Made by a program: the position numbers and the translations under genes. A stretch of 64,000 nt of DNA from Paenibacillus piscarius (GTDB lineage: Bacteria; Bacillota; Bacilli; Paenibacillales; Paenibacillaceae). The stretch lies in assembly GCF_022234545.1 (NCBI RefSeq), contig NZ_JAIEUI010000005.1:124001-188000 (forward strand). Reading direction: 5' to 3'. This document shows positions 26,621 through 35,356 of this stretch, in pieces (position 1 is the stretch's first letter; each line of letters opens with the position of its first letter). Below the pieces are notes generated by a model. It searched no databases, was not told the origin of the DNA, and worked only from the letters and a program-made list of their open reading frames with translations.

Positions 26621-27289
26621 ATGTCTATCTTTAAAAGATTGCGCGACCTGACCATGTCAAATATTAATGCGATTATTGATAAAGCGGAAGATCCGGTCAA
26701 AATGACCGATCAGTACATCCGGGATATGACAGAGGATCTGGAGGATGCGGAGAAAGCCGTTGCCGCCCAGATCGCGATTGAGAAGAAGTTCAAACAGCTC
26801 TATGAAGAGCAAGAGGCGCTGGTGAACAAGCGCAACCAGCAGGCCCATGCTGCCGCACAGGCCGGCAATGCCGATCTGGCGCGCCGCGCACTGGAGGAGA
26901 AGAAATCTGCGGAAGCCAAGCTTGTAGAATACAAAGCCAGCTTCGACCAGAATAAGGCTTCAGCAGACAATCTCCGCGGCAAGCTGGAAGAGATGCGCAA
27001 GCAGCTGAACCAGATGAAGAACAAGCGGGAGACGCTGGTAGCCCGTTACAATGCGGCGAAGGCCCAGACCGAAATTAACAAAGCGATGAGCGGATTCAGC
27101 TCCGATTCCGCTTCCGCCGGTCTGAAGCGGATGGAGGACAAGATGCTTCAGGCTGAAGCGCAGGCTGAGGCCAGCAACGAGATGAGCTCAGGCAACCGGT
27201 CATTGGATGATGAATTCGAGAAGCTGGGCAAGGATCAGGCGGTTGAAGATGAGCTGGCGGCGCTGATGAAGCAATACGAGAAACAATAA
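26621..27289 (+). CDS. PspA/IM30-family (ESCRT-III-like) membrane stress protein
   Basis: The 222-residue protein starts MSIFKRLRDLTMSNINAIID, the amphipathic N-terminal helix of PspA/Vipp1 proteins, followed by EDPVKMTDQYIRDM. A continuous coiled coil rich in Ala, Glu, Lys and Gln covers about residues 25-155, and a shorter acidic helical tail follows. These proteins assemble into rods and rings on damaged membranes. ATG at 26621 follows TTGGAGG. The next two genes, DUF350 and DUF4178 types, form a recurrent partner set of PspA in bacteria. Confidence 0.93.
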   Translation: MSIFKRLRDLTMSNINAIIDKAEDPVKMTDQYIRDMTEDLEDAEKAVAAQIAIEKKFKQLYEEQEALVNKRNQQAHAAAQAGNADLARRALEEKKSAEAKLVEYKASFDQNKASADNLRGKLEEMRKQLNQMKNKRETLVARYNAAKAQTEINKAMSGFSSDSASAGLKRMEDKMLQAEAQAEASNEMSSGNRSLDDEFEKLGKDQAVEDELAALMKQYEKQ

Positions 27290-27417
27290 CATATTGGCAT
27301 AAGCCGGACTTCCAGGTGGTTGTCCACAGGCGAAGGGGAGACAGCACGAACAGTTTCTCCTTCGCTTTATGTTTGTCATCCTGAGGAAGAAAATATGAAC
27401 AGGCGGGGGCTGGAGCA

Positions 27418-27828
27418 ATGGATTTCAATACCCTGGCGTCTATGGTCGTATGGACGGTAAGCGGCGCAGTGCTGCTGTGTGTGCTGATGCTCGTGGATTC
27501 GCAGTTTACCCGTTACAATGATATGGAGGAGCTGAAGGCAGGCAATATGGCCGTGACGACCCGGCTGGTCATGAAGCTGCTGTCACAGGCCTATATTCTG
27601 TCCGCATCCATTGCGGCGGCGAACCGGCTCGGGACCGCATTGATCGTCTCTGTAGTCTCTTTTATCCTGTTGTTTGTGCTGGAGAAGAGTGTAGAAGTGT
27701 TAATGGCCAAATGGGGCAAGCTTGAACTGGACCATGGCACCCAACTGGGCAAGGTGGGCTACGGTCTGATGGCAGGCTCGCTGCACGTCACAGGAGCATT
27801 GATTATCGCTGCATTTATACGTGGATAA
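27418..27828 (+). CDS. DUF350-type membrane protein
   Basis: The 136-residue protein has about four hydrophobic segments (residues about 9-27, 47-63, 70-87 and 113-134) joined by short loops. The arrangement and the neighbours fit the DUF350 (YjfL-like) family, whose function is not established. It lies 128 nt after pspA and 24 nt before the DUF4178-type gene, on the same strand. The 27290-27417 gap contains no strong terminator I can see. The call relies on topology, length and context. Confidence 0.6.
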   Translation: MDFNTLASMVVWTVSGAVLLCVLMLVDSQFTRYNDMEELKAGNMAVTTRLVMKLLSQAYILSASIAAANRLGTALIVSVVSFILLFVLEKSVEVLMAKWGKLELDHGTQLGKVGYGLMAGSLHVTGALIIAAFIRG

Positions 27829-27852
27829 GCAGGTTAAGAAGGAGTGGGGCAC

Positions 27853-28359
27853 TTGAGTCTGTGGACAAGAATCGGCAAGCTCTTCTCGAAGCCGGCAGCG
27901 CCAGCGGCGCCTAAGAGTATGTTAGACCTGGCTCCCGGAGACATCTGTGAGGTATCTCTGGTCACTTATGAGGTGACCGGACGGACCAAGACCAGCGGCC
28001 GCAATGCCGCTGTGCTGACGCTGCGTGACGGCAGCCAGGTCGCCTATCTGTATGTCGAAGAGCGTGAGGAGCTGCAATACAGGCTGTACCACCCGATCGA
28101 CGGGCGGCTTGACAGTCCCTCTGAGGTACCGGCAACGCTGGAGCTGGATGACCGGATGTTCTACCTGGAGGAAGAATATGAAGGGTACGCAGCGGTAACC
28201 GGCCAGACGCCTTACATGAACGGCGGGGAGCAGCATGTCTGGCAATACCAGTCGGATGACTCCCGGCTGTTGCGGGTGGAATGGCAGAATGGCCGCTTCA
28301 TGCTGTATGAAGGGGAAGCCGTCATTGCAGCGGATGTCCGGGTCATTCGCGGGTCTTAA
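27853..28359 (+). CDS. DUF4178-type protein
   Basis: The 168-residue soluble protein is beta-rich: LAPGDICEVSLVTYEVTGRTKT is a typical DUF4178 opening, followed by WRVEWQ-like and YVEEREEL stretches and a VWQYQSDDSRLLRVEW segment. Function unknown; DUF4178 genes recur next to PspA and DUF350 genes (family knowledge). I chose TTG at 27853, 8 nt after AAGGAG; a GTG at 27844 is buried in that ribosome binding site. No signal peptide, so it is cytoplasmic. Confidence 0.6.
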   Translation: MSLWTRIGKLFSKPAAPAAPKSMLDLAPGDICEVSLVTYEVTGRTKTSGRNAAVLTLRDGSQVAYLYVEEREELQYRLYHPIDGRLDSPSEVPATLELDDRMFYLEEEYEGYAAVTGQTPYMNGGEQHVWQYQSDDSRLLRVEWQNGRFMLYEGEAVIAADVRVIRGS

Positions 28360-28471
28360 GCAGAAGGCATGCGTTTGCGACAATTGAAGCTGAAGGAAGA
28401 TAGGGATGCATGGTCCTGGGTTCAGGCCCGTGCATCTCTTTTGCTGTAGCTTAGAAGGAGGAGTCAGGCAA

Positions 28472-29764
28472 GTGGCGAACCAGGAGAATGACAACAAGGA
28501 ATATACCGGGGGCAAGTTTCAACGCTCCGTGCTTCAGGTGGCGGAGGCACAGACACTGCTTAAGTCCTATGCGAAGCTTCTTTCCGTGGAAGAAGTGCCT
28601 TTGACGGCGAGCAACGGGCGGGTTCTGGGGAACGCGATTGAGGCTCCCCATCCTTTTCCGGCATTTGACCGTTCGGCGATGGACGGTTATGCCGTAATCG
28701 CGGCAGATCTTACAGCGGCAGATAAGAATAACATGGTGTGGCTGGAAGTAGTAGATGTGATCCCGTGCGGGGCGGTAGCCTCCAGAGCCGTTACACAGGG
28801 AACCGCGGCACGGATCATGACAGGCGCGCAGCTGCCGGAAGGAGCCGACACGGTGATTATGCTGGAGGCTACCGTGAGCCGGACTGACGAGGGGATCCGG
28901 TATGTGGGGATAGGGAAACCGGCGGCTCCGGGACAGCACATTACCCCTTGCGGGCTGGAGCTGAGAACGGGTGATCCGGTTCTTCCCGCAGGCCGAATCA
29001 TCGGTCCTGGCGACATAGCGGTACTGGCCGCGCTGGGGGTGCCACATGTTCCGGTGCGCCGGAAACCGAAGGTGGCAGTATTCGCCACCGGATCGGAGCT
29101 GCTGGAAGTGGACGAGCCGCTGGTACCGGGGAGAATCCGCAACAGCAACTCCCCGATGCTGGAGGCGCTTATCCGCGAAGCAGGGGGAGAGCCGGTCATG
29201 CTTGGTGCAATCGCCGACGATCTGGAACTGGCCCGAAGCAAGGTACAGATGGCGCTGGAGAGCTGTGATCTGGTGATTACAACCGGGGGAGTCTCCGTCG
29301 GGGATTATGATATTATGGGCGACCTGATCCGTGAGCGGAGCGGGGACATGCTGTTCAACAAAATCGCCATGCGCCCAGGCAGCGTCACAACGGCTGCGGT
29401 GCGCGGCGGGACGATCCTGCTCGCCTTATCCGGTAATCCGGGGGCTTGCTTCGTCGGGTTCCAGCTGTTTGCCCGTCCGGTGATCGGCTTGATGCAAGGT
29501 GCTGCCCAGCCGGATTTGCCGGAATGGACCGCCTTCTTAGGGACAGACTATACACGGGCAAATACCTTTACCCGGTATGTCCGGGCCCGGCTGGAGATCC
29601 GGGAAGGCAGACTTTATGCGTATCCTGCCACCGTGGACGAGTCCTCTGTGACGGTGACGATCAAAGACAGCGATTGTCTAATCATCATCCCGCCGGATAG
29701 CGGGCCCTTTCATGAAGGAGATATGGTTAAGGTGCTTAAACTTCCCGGGGAGCTTATAGGGTAG
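28472..29764 (+). CDS. moeA: Molybdopterin molybdotransferase
   Basis: The 430-residue protein inserts molybdate into adenylylated molybdopterin. Diagnostic blocks: FDRSAMDGYAV (about residues 68-78), RIMTGAQLPEGADTVIMLE, the MoCF-like ITTGGVSVGDYD and LSGNPGACFVGFQLFARP. Length is normal for MoeA plus a 20-residue N-terminal extension. GTG at 28472 has AGGAGGAG 8-10 nt upstream. No other molybdenum cofactor genes are in the window, so it is an isolated copy. A diverged pair of 52-nt repeats follows it. Confidence 0.94.
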   Translation: MANQENDNKEYTGGKFQRSVLQVAEAQTLLKSYAKLLSVEEVPLTASNGRVLGNAIEAPHPFPAFDRSAMDGYAVIAADLTAADKNNMVWLEVVDVIPCGAVASRAVTQGTAARIMTGAQLPEGADTVIMLEATVSRTDEGIRYVGIGKPAAPGQHITPCGLELRTGDPVLPAGRIIGPGDIAVLAALGVPHVPVRRKPKVAVFATGSELLEVDEPLVPGRIRNSNSPMLEALIREAGGEPVMLGAIADDLELARSKVQMALESCDLVITTGGVSVGDYDIMGDLIRERSGDMLFNKIAMRPGSVTTAAVRGGTILLALSGNPGACFVGFQLFARPVIGLMQGAAQPDLPEWTAFLGTDYTRANTFTRYVRARLEIREGRLYAYPATVDESSVTVTIKDSDCLIIIPPDSGPFHEGDMVKVLKLPGELIG

Positions 29765-29816
29765 ATTGGATTGCCCTCGGCAGATCCCTGAGGCTCGTAG
29801 CGGTTCGTGGGCCGGA

Positions 29817-29910
29817 TGTATGCTGAAAACCGAACACAATGGGCAGGGATGTTGGCGCGTGGGGCAAATGTATGTGGAAACCGACCACATTGGGTCGGCA
29901 TGGGGACGCC
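29817..29910 (+). repeat. Two diverged 52-nt hairpin repeat units downstream of moeA
   Basis: TGTATG starts at 29817 and again at 29869, exactly 52 nt apart, each followed by a GAAAAC or GAAACC run and then ACACAATGG or CCACATTGG. The layout and period match the four-unit array at 48328. This accounts for most of the 29765-29980 gap, which otherwise holds no gene. Confidence 0.6.
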
Positions 29911-29979
29911 TCCAGCAACACTCACAAACAACCACCCGGCAGCGCACCCGCTCACCCTAGCAGCACAACACCCGGTTAC

Positions 29980-30026
29980 AAAAAGGAATCCCCTCCACTC
30001 TCTTAACAATGAGAGCGGAGGGGATC
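29980..30026 (-). terminator. Rho-independent terminator of map
   Basis: ATCCCCTCCACTCTC (29988-30002) pairs with GAGAGCGGAGGGGAT (30011-30025) with one wobble. Read on the minus strand it is followed by TCCTTTTTG, so it serves the map transcript. Confidence 0.85.
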
Positions 30027-30029
30027 TTG

Positions 30030-30779
30030 TTATTGTGCCGTTAAAATCAGCGGCCCGTCAGCCGTGACTGCGATCGTATGCTCATATTGCGCCGACAGCT
30101 TGCCGTCGGCAGTTCTTGCTGTCCATTCATCATCGTCAATCGTGATCCGGTAGGTGCCCTCGTTGATCATCGGCTCAATGGTGAAGACCATGCCTTCTTT
30201 GAGGCGGACGCCTTTGCCGGCCGTACCGACATGCTCGTAGCTCGGCTCCTCATGCAGGCTCCGTCCGATGCCGTGTCCGAGCAGATCGCGCACCACTGAA
30301 TACCCGTAGGATTCCGCATGTTGCTGGATGGCTGAGGTGACGTCACCCAGACGGGCACCGGGAACGGCATTGGCTATTCCCAGATCCAGGCACTCCTTGG
30401 TCACTTGCATCAACCGCTGCGCGTCCGGCGAGATCCGGCCGACCGCATAGCTTACGCATGAATCCCCGAACCAGCCGCCGTACTCAGCCACAATATCCAG
30501 CTTCAACAGATCGCCGTCCTTCACGATCCTGCTCTTAGACGGAATGCCGTGGGCCACCACATCGTTAATCGAGATGCAGGTCTCGGCAGGGAAGCCGTTA
30601 TAGCCTTTGGTAAACTGCTTGCCGCCCAGCTTGGTAATATGTCTGGCCACGAAATCATTGATCTCCATGGTACTAATTCCCGGCTGAATCAGCCTGGACA
30701 CCTCACGGTAGCAGTCGGCAACAATCTGCCCGGCCAGCCGCATTTCTTCAATTTCTCCGGCTGATTTCAGAATAATCAT
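30030..30779 (-). CDS. map: Type I methionine aminopeptidase
   Basis: The 249-residue enzyme removes N-terminal Met from new proteins. The dinuclear metal ligands are in place: KLDIVAEYGGWFGDSC (two Asp), GHGIGRSLHEEP (His), MVFTIEPMIN (Glu) and the final Glu in YEHTIAV. VAHGIPS holds the substrate-contact His. Length matches the short type I form. AAGGAG lies 11 nt before the ATG at 30779. This is probably an extra Map copy, since it is next to a TetR gene and not in the usual ribosomal-protein operon; that is inference. Confidence 0.95.
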   Translation of the reverse strand: MIILKSAGEIEEMRLAGQIVADCYREVSRLIQPGISTMEINDFVARHITKLGGKQFTKGYNGFPAETCISINDVVAHGIPSKSRIVKDGDLLKLDIVAEYGGWFGDSCVSYAVGRISPDAQRLMQVTKECLDLGIANAVPGARLGDVTSAIQQHAESYGYSVVRDLLGHGIGRSLHEEPSYEHVGTAGKGVRLKEGMVFTIEPMINEGTYRITIDDDEWTARTADGKLSAQYEHTIAVTADGPLILTAQ

Positions 30780-30803
30780 GGATTTAACCGCTCCTTATAG
30801 ATT

Positions 30804-31424
30804 CTACAGATTCAGGACCCGGACAATCTCCCGGGCTTCTTCAGCGAGCTGTCCGCGGTGTAATGGCAGCGAAGCGCAGCCAGCCATAGCGGCCAGCAGC
30901 CATTCTGTCTGCTGGAGCTGGGCTTGTGTTGGGGCAGCCGTTGCGGCAGCTACAGCCGTTGCGCCATGCTCAACTCTCCAGCCCAGTATCTCAGCCAGCG
31001 GAGTGAGCAGCTCCCGGCGAAACGCAGCCGATAACGGGGAAGAGCGTGCTTCAGGCAGCGCGGGGAAGCCCTCGGCAGCTTGTTTATAGAGCAGATACAC
31101 AGCGTGATCCTGCGCCCAGAGCTCCAAGAGCTGAACCCCCAGAGCAGCACGGTCAGGCGGCCCGGGGCGGATCGTATCCTCCGGCAGGGTCTTCAGCCAT
31201 TCCCCGGCCCGGTCCAGCGCATCCCATAACAGATCGTGCAGCAAATCGCCTTTATTGCTGAAATAATGATACACCGTGCCATAGCCGAGACCAGCCTCTA
31301 CAGACACATCACGGATCTCCAGCAGCGGACCTTTAACCAAGAATACATCTGCAGCAGCCATCCGGATTTGGGCCAGACGCCGGAGCCTGATTTCTTCGTT
31401 TTGTTCCTTCGTGCGGGGAGTCAT
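30804..31424 (-). CDS. TetR/AcrR-family transcriptional regulator
   Basis: The 206-residue protein has an N-terminal HTH at about residues 20-62: IRMAAADVFLVKGPLLEIRDVS, then VEAGLGYGTVYHYFSNKGDLLHDL, the typical TetR recognition helix with YHYF. The C-terminal ligand domain is Ala/Leu-rich and not recognisable. ATG at 31424 has GAGGTGA upstream. It is followed 24 nt later by map on the same strand, so the two may be cotranscribed. Target and ligand unknown. Confidence 0.9.
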   Translation of the reverse strand: MTPRTKEQNEEIRLRRLAQIRMAAADVFLVKGPLLEIRDVSVEAGLGYGTVYHYFSNKGDLLHDLLWDALDRAGEWLKTLPEDTIRPGPPDRAALGVQLLELWAQDHAVYLLYKQAAEGFPALPEARSSPLSAAFRRELLTPLAEILGWRVEHGATAVAAATAAPTQAQLQQTEWLLAAMAGCASLPLHRGQLAEEAREIVRVLNL

Positions 31425-31532
31425 TCTGTCCGTTCACCTCATTTATTTTAGACCTGCTGTAATGTCAATATAAAACAATGGCCTGAAAATAACAAGGGAT
31501 TTGTGCGGAAAGCGAAAGGAGCTAAGCACCAA

Positions 31533-31572
31533 ATAAGCCACCCGGGGAAATAAATCAGCCCGGGTGGCTTAT
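31533..31572. terminator. Hairpin between convergent or adjacent transcripts upstream of the pentapeptide gene end
   Basis: A perfect 14-bp stem ATAAGCCACCCGGG (31533-31546) / CCCGGGTGGCTTAT (31559-31572) lies just 3' of the pentapeptide-repeat gene on the minus strand, followed there by TTGG only. Likely its terminator. Confidence 0.7.
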
Positions 31573-31589
31573 CTAAATGCTGTATGCTG

Positions 31590-32420
31590 CTAGAGCCAAT
31601 GCTCAGGATGTGTAAGCCCCTCCGGCAGCAGGGTGGCTGAATTGCCTTTAGCAGCCTGGAGCTGAGCTTGCGTCAGGAAGAGGGTGCCCCGCAGATCAGC
31701 CCCGCTCAGATTCGTGTCGCGGAAGTCTGCGCCGATCAGATCGGCATAACGCAGATCTGCACCACTGAGATCGGCCGCGATCAGATACGCACCACGCAGG
31801 CTGAGGCAGCGGAGATCGGCCTCGCGCAGCTTGGCGCCAATCAGGTCCGCGCCCCGGCCGTAGTTCTTCTGGCGCTTCGGCGCAGGCTGCAGCTGTGCGC
31901 GGGCTGCAGTACGGGCCTGCTCGCTGGCTTGCAGCAGCAGCTCGTTGACCTCTGCCCGGTGAACCTGCACCTCAAGCTGCAGGAGCTCTTCCGGGCGGAG
32001 CACAGTCAGCGCCTGCGTCTGCTCCGCCAAGCGCATTAGCGGCTCTTGCAGCTTCTCCGTGCCGGGGAAGGCCATAGCCTCATGCAAATACCACAGCAGC
32101 TCATGAAGCTGGCGCATGACCAGGAAGACCTCGAACATCTGCCCGGCGGTTTCCGGGGCCTGCCGCCAATCCCGCCCGCCATAGGTCAGGCGGGAGACCT
32201 TCTGGCCGGCCCCGAAGCAGTCATACACCGTGCAGCCGCGGAAGCCGCGTTCCCTCAGCCCGGTGTGAATGCCGCAGCGGAAGTCCGCCCGCAGATTGGG
32301 GCAGGGCTGGCCGGCGTTTTTGTCGATTGCAAAGTCAGAGGAAGCGGAGAAAGGGAGCGCGGCGCAGCAGAGGCCGAAGCAGCTCATACAATCAGAGTGA
32401 AGCTCATGATGCTGGATCAA
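31590..32420 (-). CDS. Pentapeptide-repeat protein with Cys-rich N-terminus
   Basis: The 276-residue protein has two parts. The N-terminus holds closely spaced His and Cys residues (H4, H5, H8, C11, C14, C18, C19, then a second Cys set in CPNLRADFRCGIH and CTVYDC), suggesting a metal site. A helical linker follows at about 75-180. The C-terminus (about 190-245) has about ten A(D/N)LxX repeats such as GADLRYADLIGADFRDTN that build a right-handed quadrilateral helix. Function is unknown; the Cys-rich type is found in Actinobacteria and Paenibacillus. I chose TTG 32420, 8 nt after GGAGG; the in-frame TTG at 32435 overlaps that site. Confidence 0.85.
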   Translation of the reverse strand: MIQHHELHSDCMSCFGLCCAALPFSASSDFAIDKNAGQPCPNLRADFRCGIHTGLRERGFRGCTVYDCFGAGQKVSRLTYGGRDWRQAPETAGQMFEVFLVMRQLHELLWYLHEAMAFPGTEKLQEPLMRLAEQTQALTVLRPEELLQLEVQVHRAEVNELLLQASEQARTAARAQLQPAPKRQKNYGRGADLIGAKLREADLRCLSLRGAYLIAADLSGADLRYADLIGADFRDTNLSGADLRGTLFLTQAQLQAAKGNSATLLPEGLTHPEHWL

Positions 32421-32499
32421 AGATAATACCTCCAAGAGATTATTCAGTTATAGTTTTGATATAGCAGCAGCAGATCAGTCTAATGCCTAGGCGGACACA

Positions 32500-33603
32500 T
32501 TAAGAGGAGGATTCATCCTCCAGCCGCCGCTCGATCGCCTCAGACATCGTTTTATCGGTAAGATGGGCATAGATTTCGGTAGTCTCAGTAGAGGCATGAC
32601 CCAGCTGTTCCTTCGTGCGGTAAATATCATTCTGCAGATAATAGTCGGTGGCAAAAGAGTGCCGCAGCTTATGCACCGTCAGATAAGGCTTGCCGAACCG
32701 CTTGGCGTATTTGATGATCATCTCCTGGATCGCCCGCTTGGTCATCCGTTTGCCTTCTTTGCTGCCGTTGGGCAGAGCGATGAAGAGCGCTTTTTCCCGT
32801 TTCGGTGTCTTATACCTGCTCTGGCGGAGGCCTAGATAGAGGCTGAGATCATCCTTGGATTGCTCGCGGAAGTATACAGGAGTCTTGAAGGTCTCATCAT
32901 TATGCCCCTTGCGGAAAACATAGAGCAGCTTGTTATTCAGATCCAGATCATCGACGTTGAGATTGACCACTTCAGATACACGCAGGCCGGAGTTCAGGAT
33001 CAGACTGGCGATGCACGCATCCCGTTCGCGGTTGAGCTGCCAGGAATAATAAGCCTGCTTGTTAGCTTCCACATCGGTCCCATATCCATCAAAGATATAG
33101 CCCACGAACTCCAGCAGCTCCTCGTCCTCCAGGATCTTGCCTTTGAGCTTGGCGGCGGTATCCTTCGGCTTGTGAATCCGTTTGATCTCCACCTTGGCCA
33201 TAATATTGCGCTTCAGCAGCGGGTAGAAATTCTCGTCCTCTGCAATCTGGCTTAAGTAATGGAACAGCGAGCGCAGCGCAGACAGCTTCCGGGATACCGT
33301 AACCCGTGTATTGGCATTCTCGGCCCGGGTGGTCAGATACAGGCGGTAGCCGACGATACTATCCATATGCAGCGTCTCCAGCTCCAGCAGGGTAATCTCA
33401 GCGTTGCTGGAAGCGGCAGACAGACCTTCACCCCGCAGCCATCCGAAAAAGGATTCATAATCGCGGATATACTCCAGCAGAGTGGAGGGAGACAGATCCG
33501 GGCGTTTATAGTCTATAAACTGCTGCACGAACCACGGCATCTGCGGCAGGCGCTGATCCAGGTGCTTGCGGTCTGTAGTTTTTTGAATACTGATGATATT
33601 CAC
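32500..33603 (-). CDS. xerS: Tyrosine recombinase, XerS-like
   Basis: The 367-residue protein has an N-terminal SAM-like core-binding domain and a C-terminal catalytic domain. Active-site residues are Arg in NSGLRVSEVVNL, the HKLRHSFATDYY block (His-x-x-Arg), the second His in LGHASTETTEIYAHL and nucleophile Tyr in that last motif. MPWFVQQFIDYKRPDLSPSTLLEYIRDY resembles the start of XerS, the single recombinase acting at dif-SL in streptococci. No dif-like site is evident in the 124 nt upstream. The GTG at 33603 directly abuts AAGAAGG, an unusually short spacing, so the true start may be an ATC or ATT a few codons in. Confidence 0.8.
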   Translation of the reverse strand: MNIISIQKTTDRKHLDQRLPQMPWFVQQFIDYKRPDLSPSTLLEYIRDYESFFGWLRGEGLSAASSNAEITLLELETLHMDSIVGYRLYLTTRAENANTRVTVSRKLSALRSLFHYLSQIAEDENFYPLLKRNIMAKVEIKRIHKPKDTAAKLKGKILEDEELLEFVGYIFDGYGTDVEANKQAYYSWQLNRERDACIASLILNSGLRVSEVVNLNVDDLDLNNKLLYVFRKGHNDETFKTPVYFREQSKDDLSLYLGLRQSRYKTPKREKALFIALPNGSKEGKRMTKRAIQEMIIKYAKRFGKPYLTVHKLRHSFATDYYLQNDIYRTKEQLGHASTETTEIYAHLTDKTMSEAIERRLEDESSS

Positions 33604-33727
33604 CTTCTTTACAGTTTGCCGGTGGAGGGCTGTCTTTGTATTTTATCATGTTTTGGGCAGACCTTGCTCCTGATGATGCAAAGTTATATGATGTGTAGTA
33701 ATCGAAAAATTGCAGAGGTGAACCTGG

Positions 33728-34237
33728 ATGGAACTTGGAATCGAGCTGGTTCCTCAAGAGCAGAAGCAAGTGATTAGCAATTTGATGCAATTCTATCTGT
33801 ATGACTTCACCCGTTACCTTGAGCTGCAGGTAGACCGTGACGGGCGATTCCCGTCGTATCCCGGTCTGGATGCCTACTGGAACAGCGGACGGAACAAGTT
33901 CGCTTATCTGTTCACGGCTGACGGCAGCATCGCCGGCTTTGCACTGGTGGACCGCCTGCTGCGCGACCCGGAGGGTGAATTCTATATGACGGAGTTTTTT
34001 GTGCTGCAAAAGTACCGCCGCAGCGGGGTCGGAACATGGGCGGCCCACCGGCTGTTCGATATGTTCCCCGGCAACTGGAAGGTGTCGCAGATCCGGGCGA
34101 ATACCCCTGCGCGGGACTTCTGGCACCGGGTGATCGGGGCCTATACCGGCGGTGATTTTCAGGAGCGGTTCAACTCCCGTCAAGGCAATCCCAGCCAATA
34201 CTTCAGTACATTAAATTCGAATAGGGTTAAAAAATGA
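33728..34237 (+). CDS. GNAT-family N-acetyltransferase
   Basis: The 169-residue protein shows the GNAT core: strand IAGFALVDRLL, then EFYMTEFFVLQKYRRSGVGTWAAHRLFD, where RRSGVGTW is the acetyl-CoA pyrophosphate loop (Q/RxxGxG/A). WKVSQIRANTPARDFWHRVI is the C-terminal FW-type block. The acceptor is unknown. ATG at 33728 follows AGAGGTGA by about 8 nt. It stands between a minus-strand xerS and the lipoprotein gene. Confidence 0.88.
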   Translation: MELGIELVPQEQKQVISNLMQFYLYDFTRYLELQVDRDGRFPSYPGLDAYWNSGRNKFAYLFTADGSIAGFALVDRLLRDPEGEFYMTEFFVLQKYRRSGVGTWAAHRLFDMFPGNWKVSQIRANTPARDFWHRVIGAYTGGDFQERFNSRQGNPSQYFSTLNSNRVKK

Positions 34238-34318
34238 ATTCTCCCCACCCGCCATTCCCAGCCGACCATCAGCGCAACTTTCGCCCGTTGCCAGCGTCTG
34301 GTAACTGAGGTGATGATT

Positions 34319-35353
34319 GTGTCCAAGCACAGAAGCTTATGGGGAGCAGGCTGTATCGTTCTGGCATTAGCGGTAAGTACTGGCTGCAGCGATGAGGCGA
34401 AGCAGAATTCCCCGGGTGCCGGGAATACTGCGGTAACGGCTCAGCCATCCGCAGCGGCTACGGCCGCAGCAGGTTCAACAACACCCGCTGTAACGGCCGC
34501 TGCCTCGCCCACTGCAACAACAGCCCCGGCAGCGAAGTCAGTAAAACTGATTCCTGAGGTTCTAGAATATTCTGAGAGCGGGATCGACTATGTGTTAGAT
34601 GGAGTTAATATCCCCACGGCCTTCTCAGCAGATCAGACCTTACCGCTCGGTGTGTTCCTGCCGGAGACGATGATCCGCTTCGAACTGGATGGGAGAACGG
34701 CCTGGGGGACAGCGGATAAACAGAGTTATCTTACGTTCGTTAAGCTTGGAACGGCCGAGGAGGCAGCGGGTGATGGGCAACTGGAGCCTGGCACGGACCC
34801 GAACCTGCTGAAGTACAAGGAATATGCCGGGAGTAAGCAAGAAGGTGACCAGCACGTAGAAGCGTTTGTTTTCCAAGCCAAGGATACCGCTTACCGGGCC
34901 GAGATTCACATACAGGAACAGCAAATGGATGCATTGCTGCCGCTTTTCCTATCCATGGTCAGTAATGTTGAATCCTTTGTGAAGCCGCCGCCGATTCAGT
35001 CGGGAATATTCTTTAAGGCCCCTGATGTGGGCAATAGCCCGGGCAACAAGCAGGCGCTGCGGGAGACTATGGCTTGCATTGAAGCGTGGTCTGCGCGTGA
35101 TCAGGAGAAGTTCGCAGCCACAATGATAAATCAGAACCTTGAAGATGCGCTGCAATTCCTGCTGGATGAGAAGAACAGCTACCGGTTCAATGAACTGACT
35201 GTCGTGGGGATTCCCATCGAAGGAACCAAGCGGGCAGGCTTCTATATCAGCTTCACCCGCATGACTTCGGAGGGCTATATCAGGGAAGGAACGTATGAGA
35301 TTTCTTTGCTGAGGAACAAGCAGGGAGAATGGAAAATCGCCAATATTGATTAA
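34319..35353 (+). CDS. Lipoprotein of unknown function
   Basis: The 344-residue product has a signal peptide with lipobox AVSTGC (Cys at about residue 24), then a long Ala/Thr/Pro-rich flexible linker (about residues 30-75) and a folded domain without a family I recognise. A charged second half ends in a domain with KQGEWKIANID, reminiscent of SnoaL/DUF-type tails, which I do not rely on. I chose GTG at 34319, preceded by GAGGTGA; ATG 34313 and GTG 34310 overlap that site. A hairpin terminator follows. Confidence 0.7.
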   Translation: MSKHRSLWGAGCIVLALAVSTGCSDEAKQNSPGAGNTAVTAQPSAAATAAAGSTTPAVTAAASPTATTAPAAKSVKLIPEVLEYSESGIDYVLDGVNIPTAFSADQTLPLGVFLPETMIRFELDGRTAWGTADKQSYLTFVKLGTAEEAAGDGQLEPGTDPNLLKYKEYAGSKQEGDQHVEAFVFQAKDTAYRAEIHIQEQQMDALLPLFLSMVSNVESFVKPPPIQSGIFFKAPDVGNSPGNKQALRETMACIEAWSARDQEKFAATMINQNLEDALQFLLDEKNSYRFNELTVVGIPIEGTKRAGFYISFTRMTSEGYIREGTYEISLLRNKQGEWKIANID

Positions 35354-35356
35354 CAC

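Noticed and set aside
33604-33727. dif-SL site next to xerS
   Set aside because: The gap has no clear pair of recombinase-arm sequences resembling the streptococcal site.
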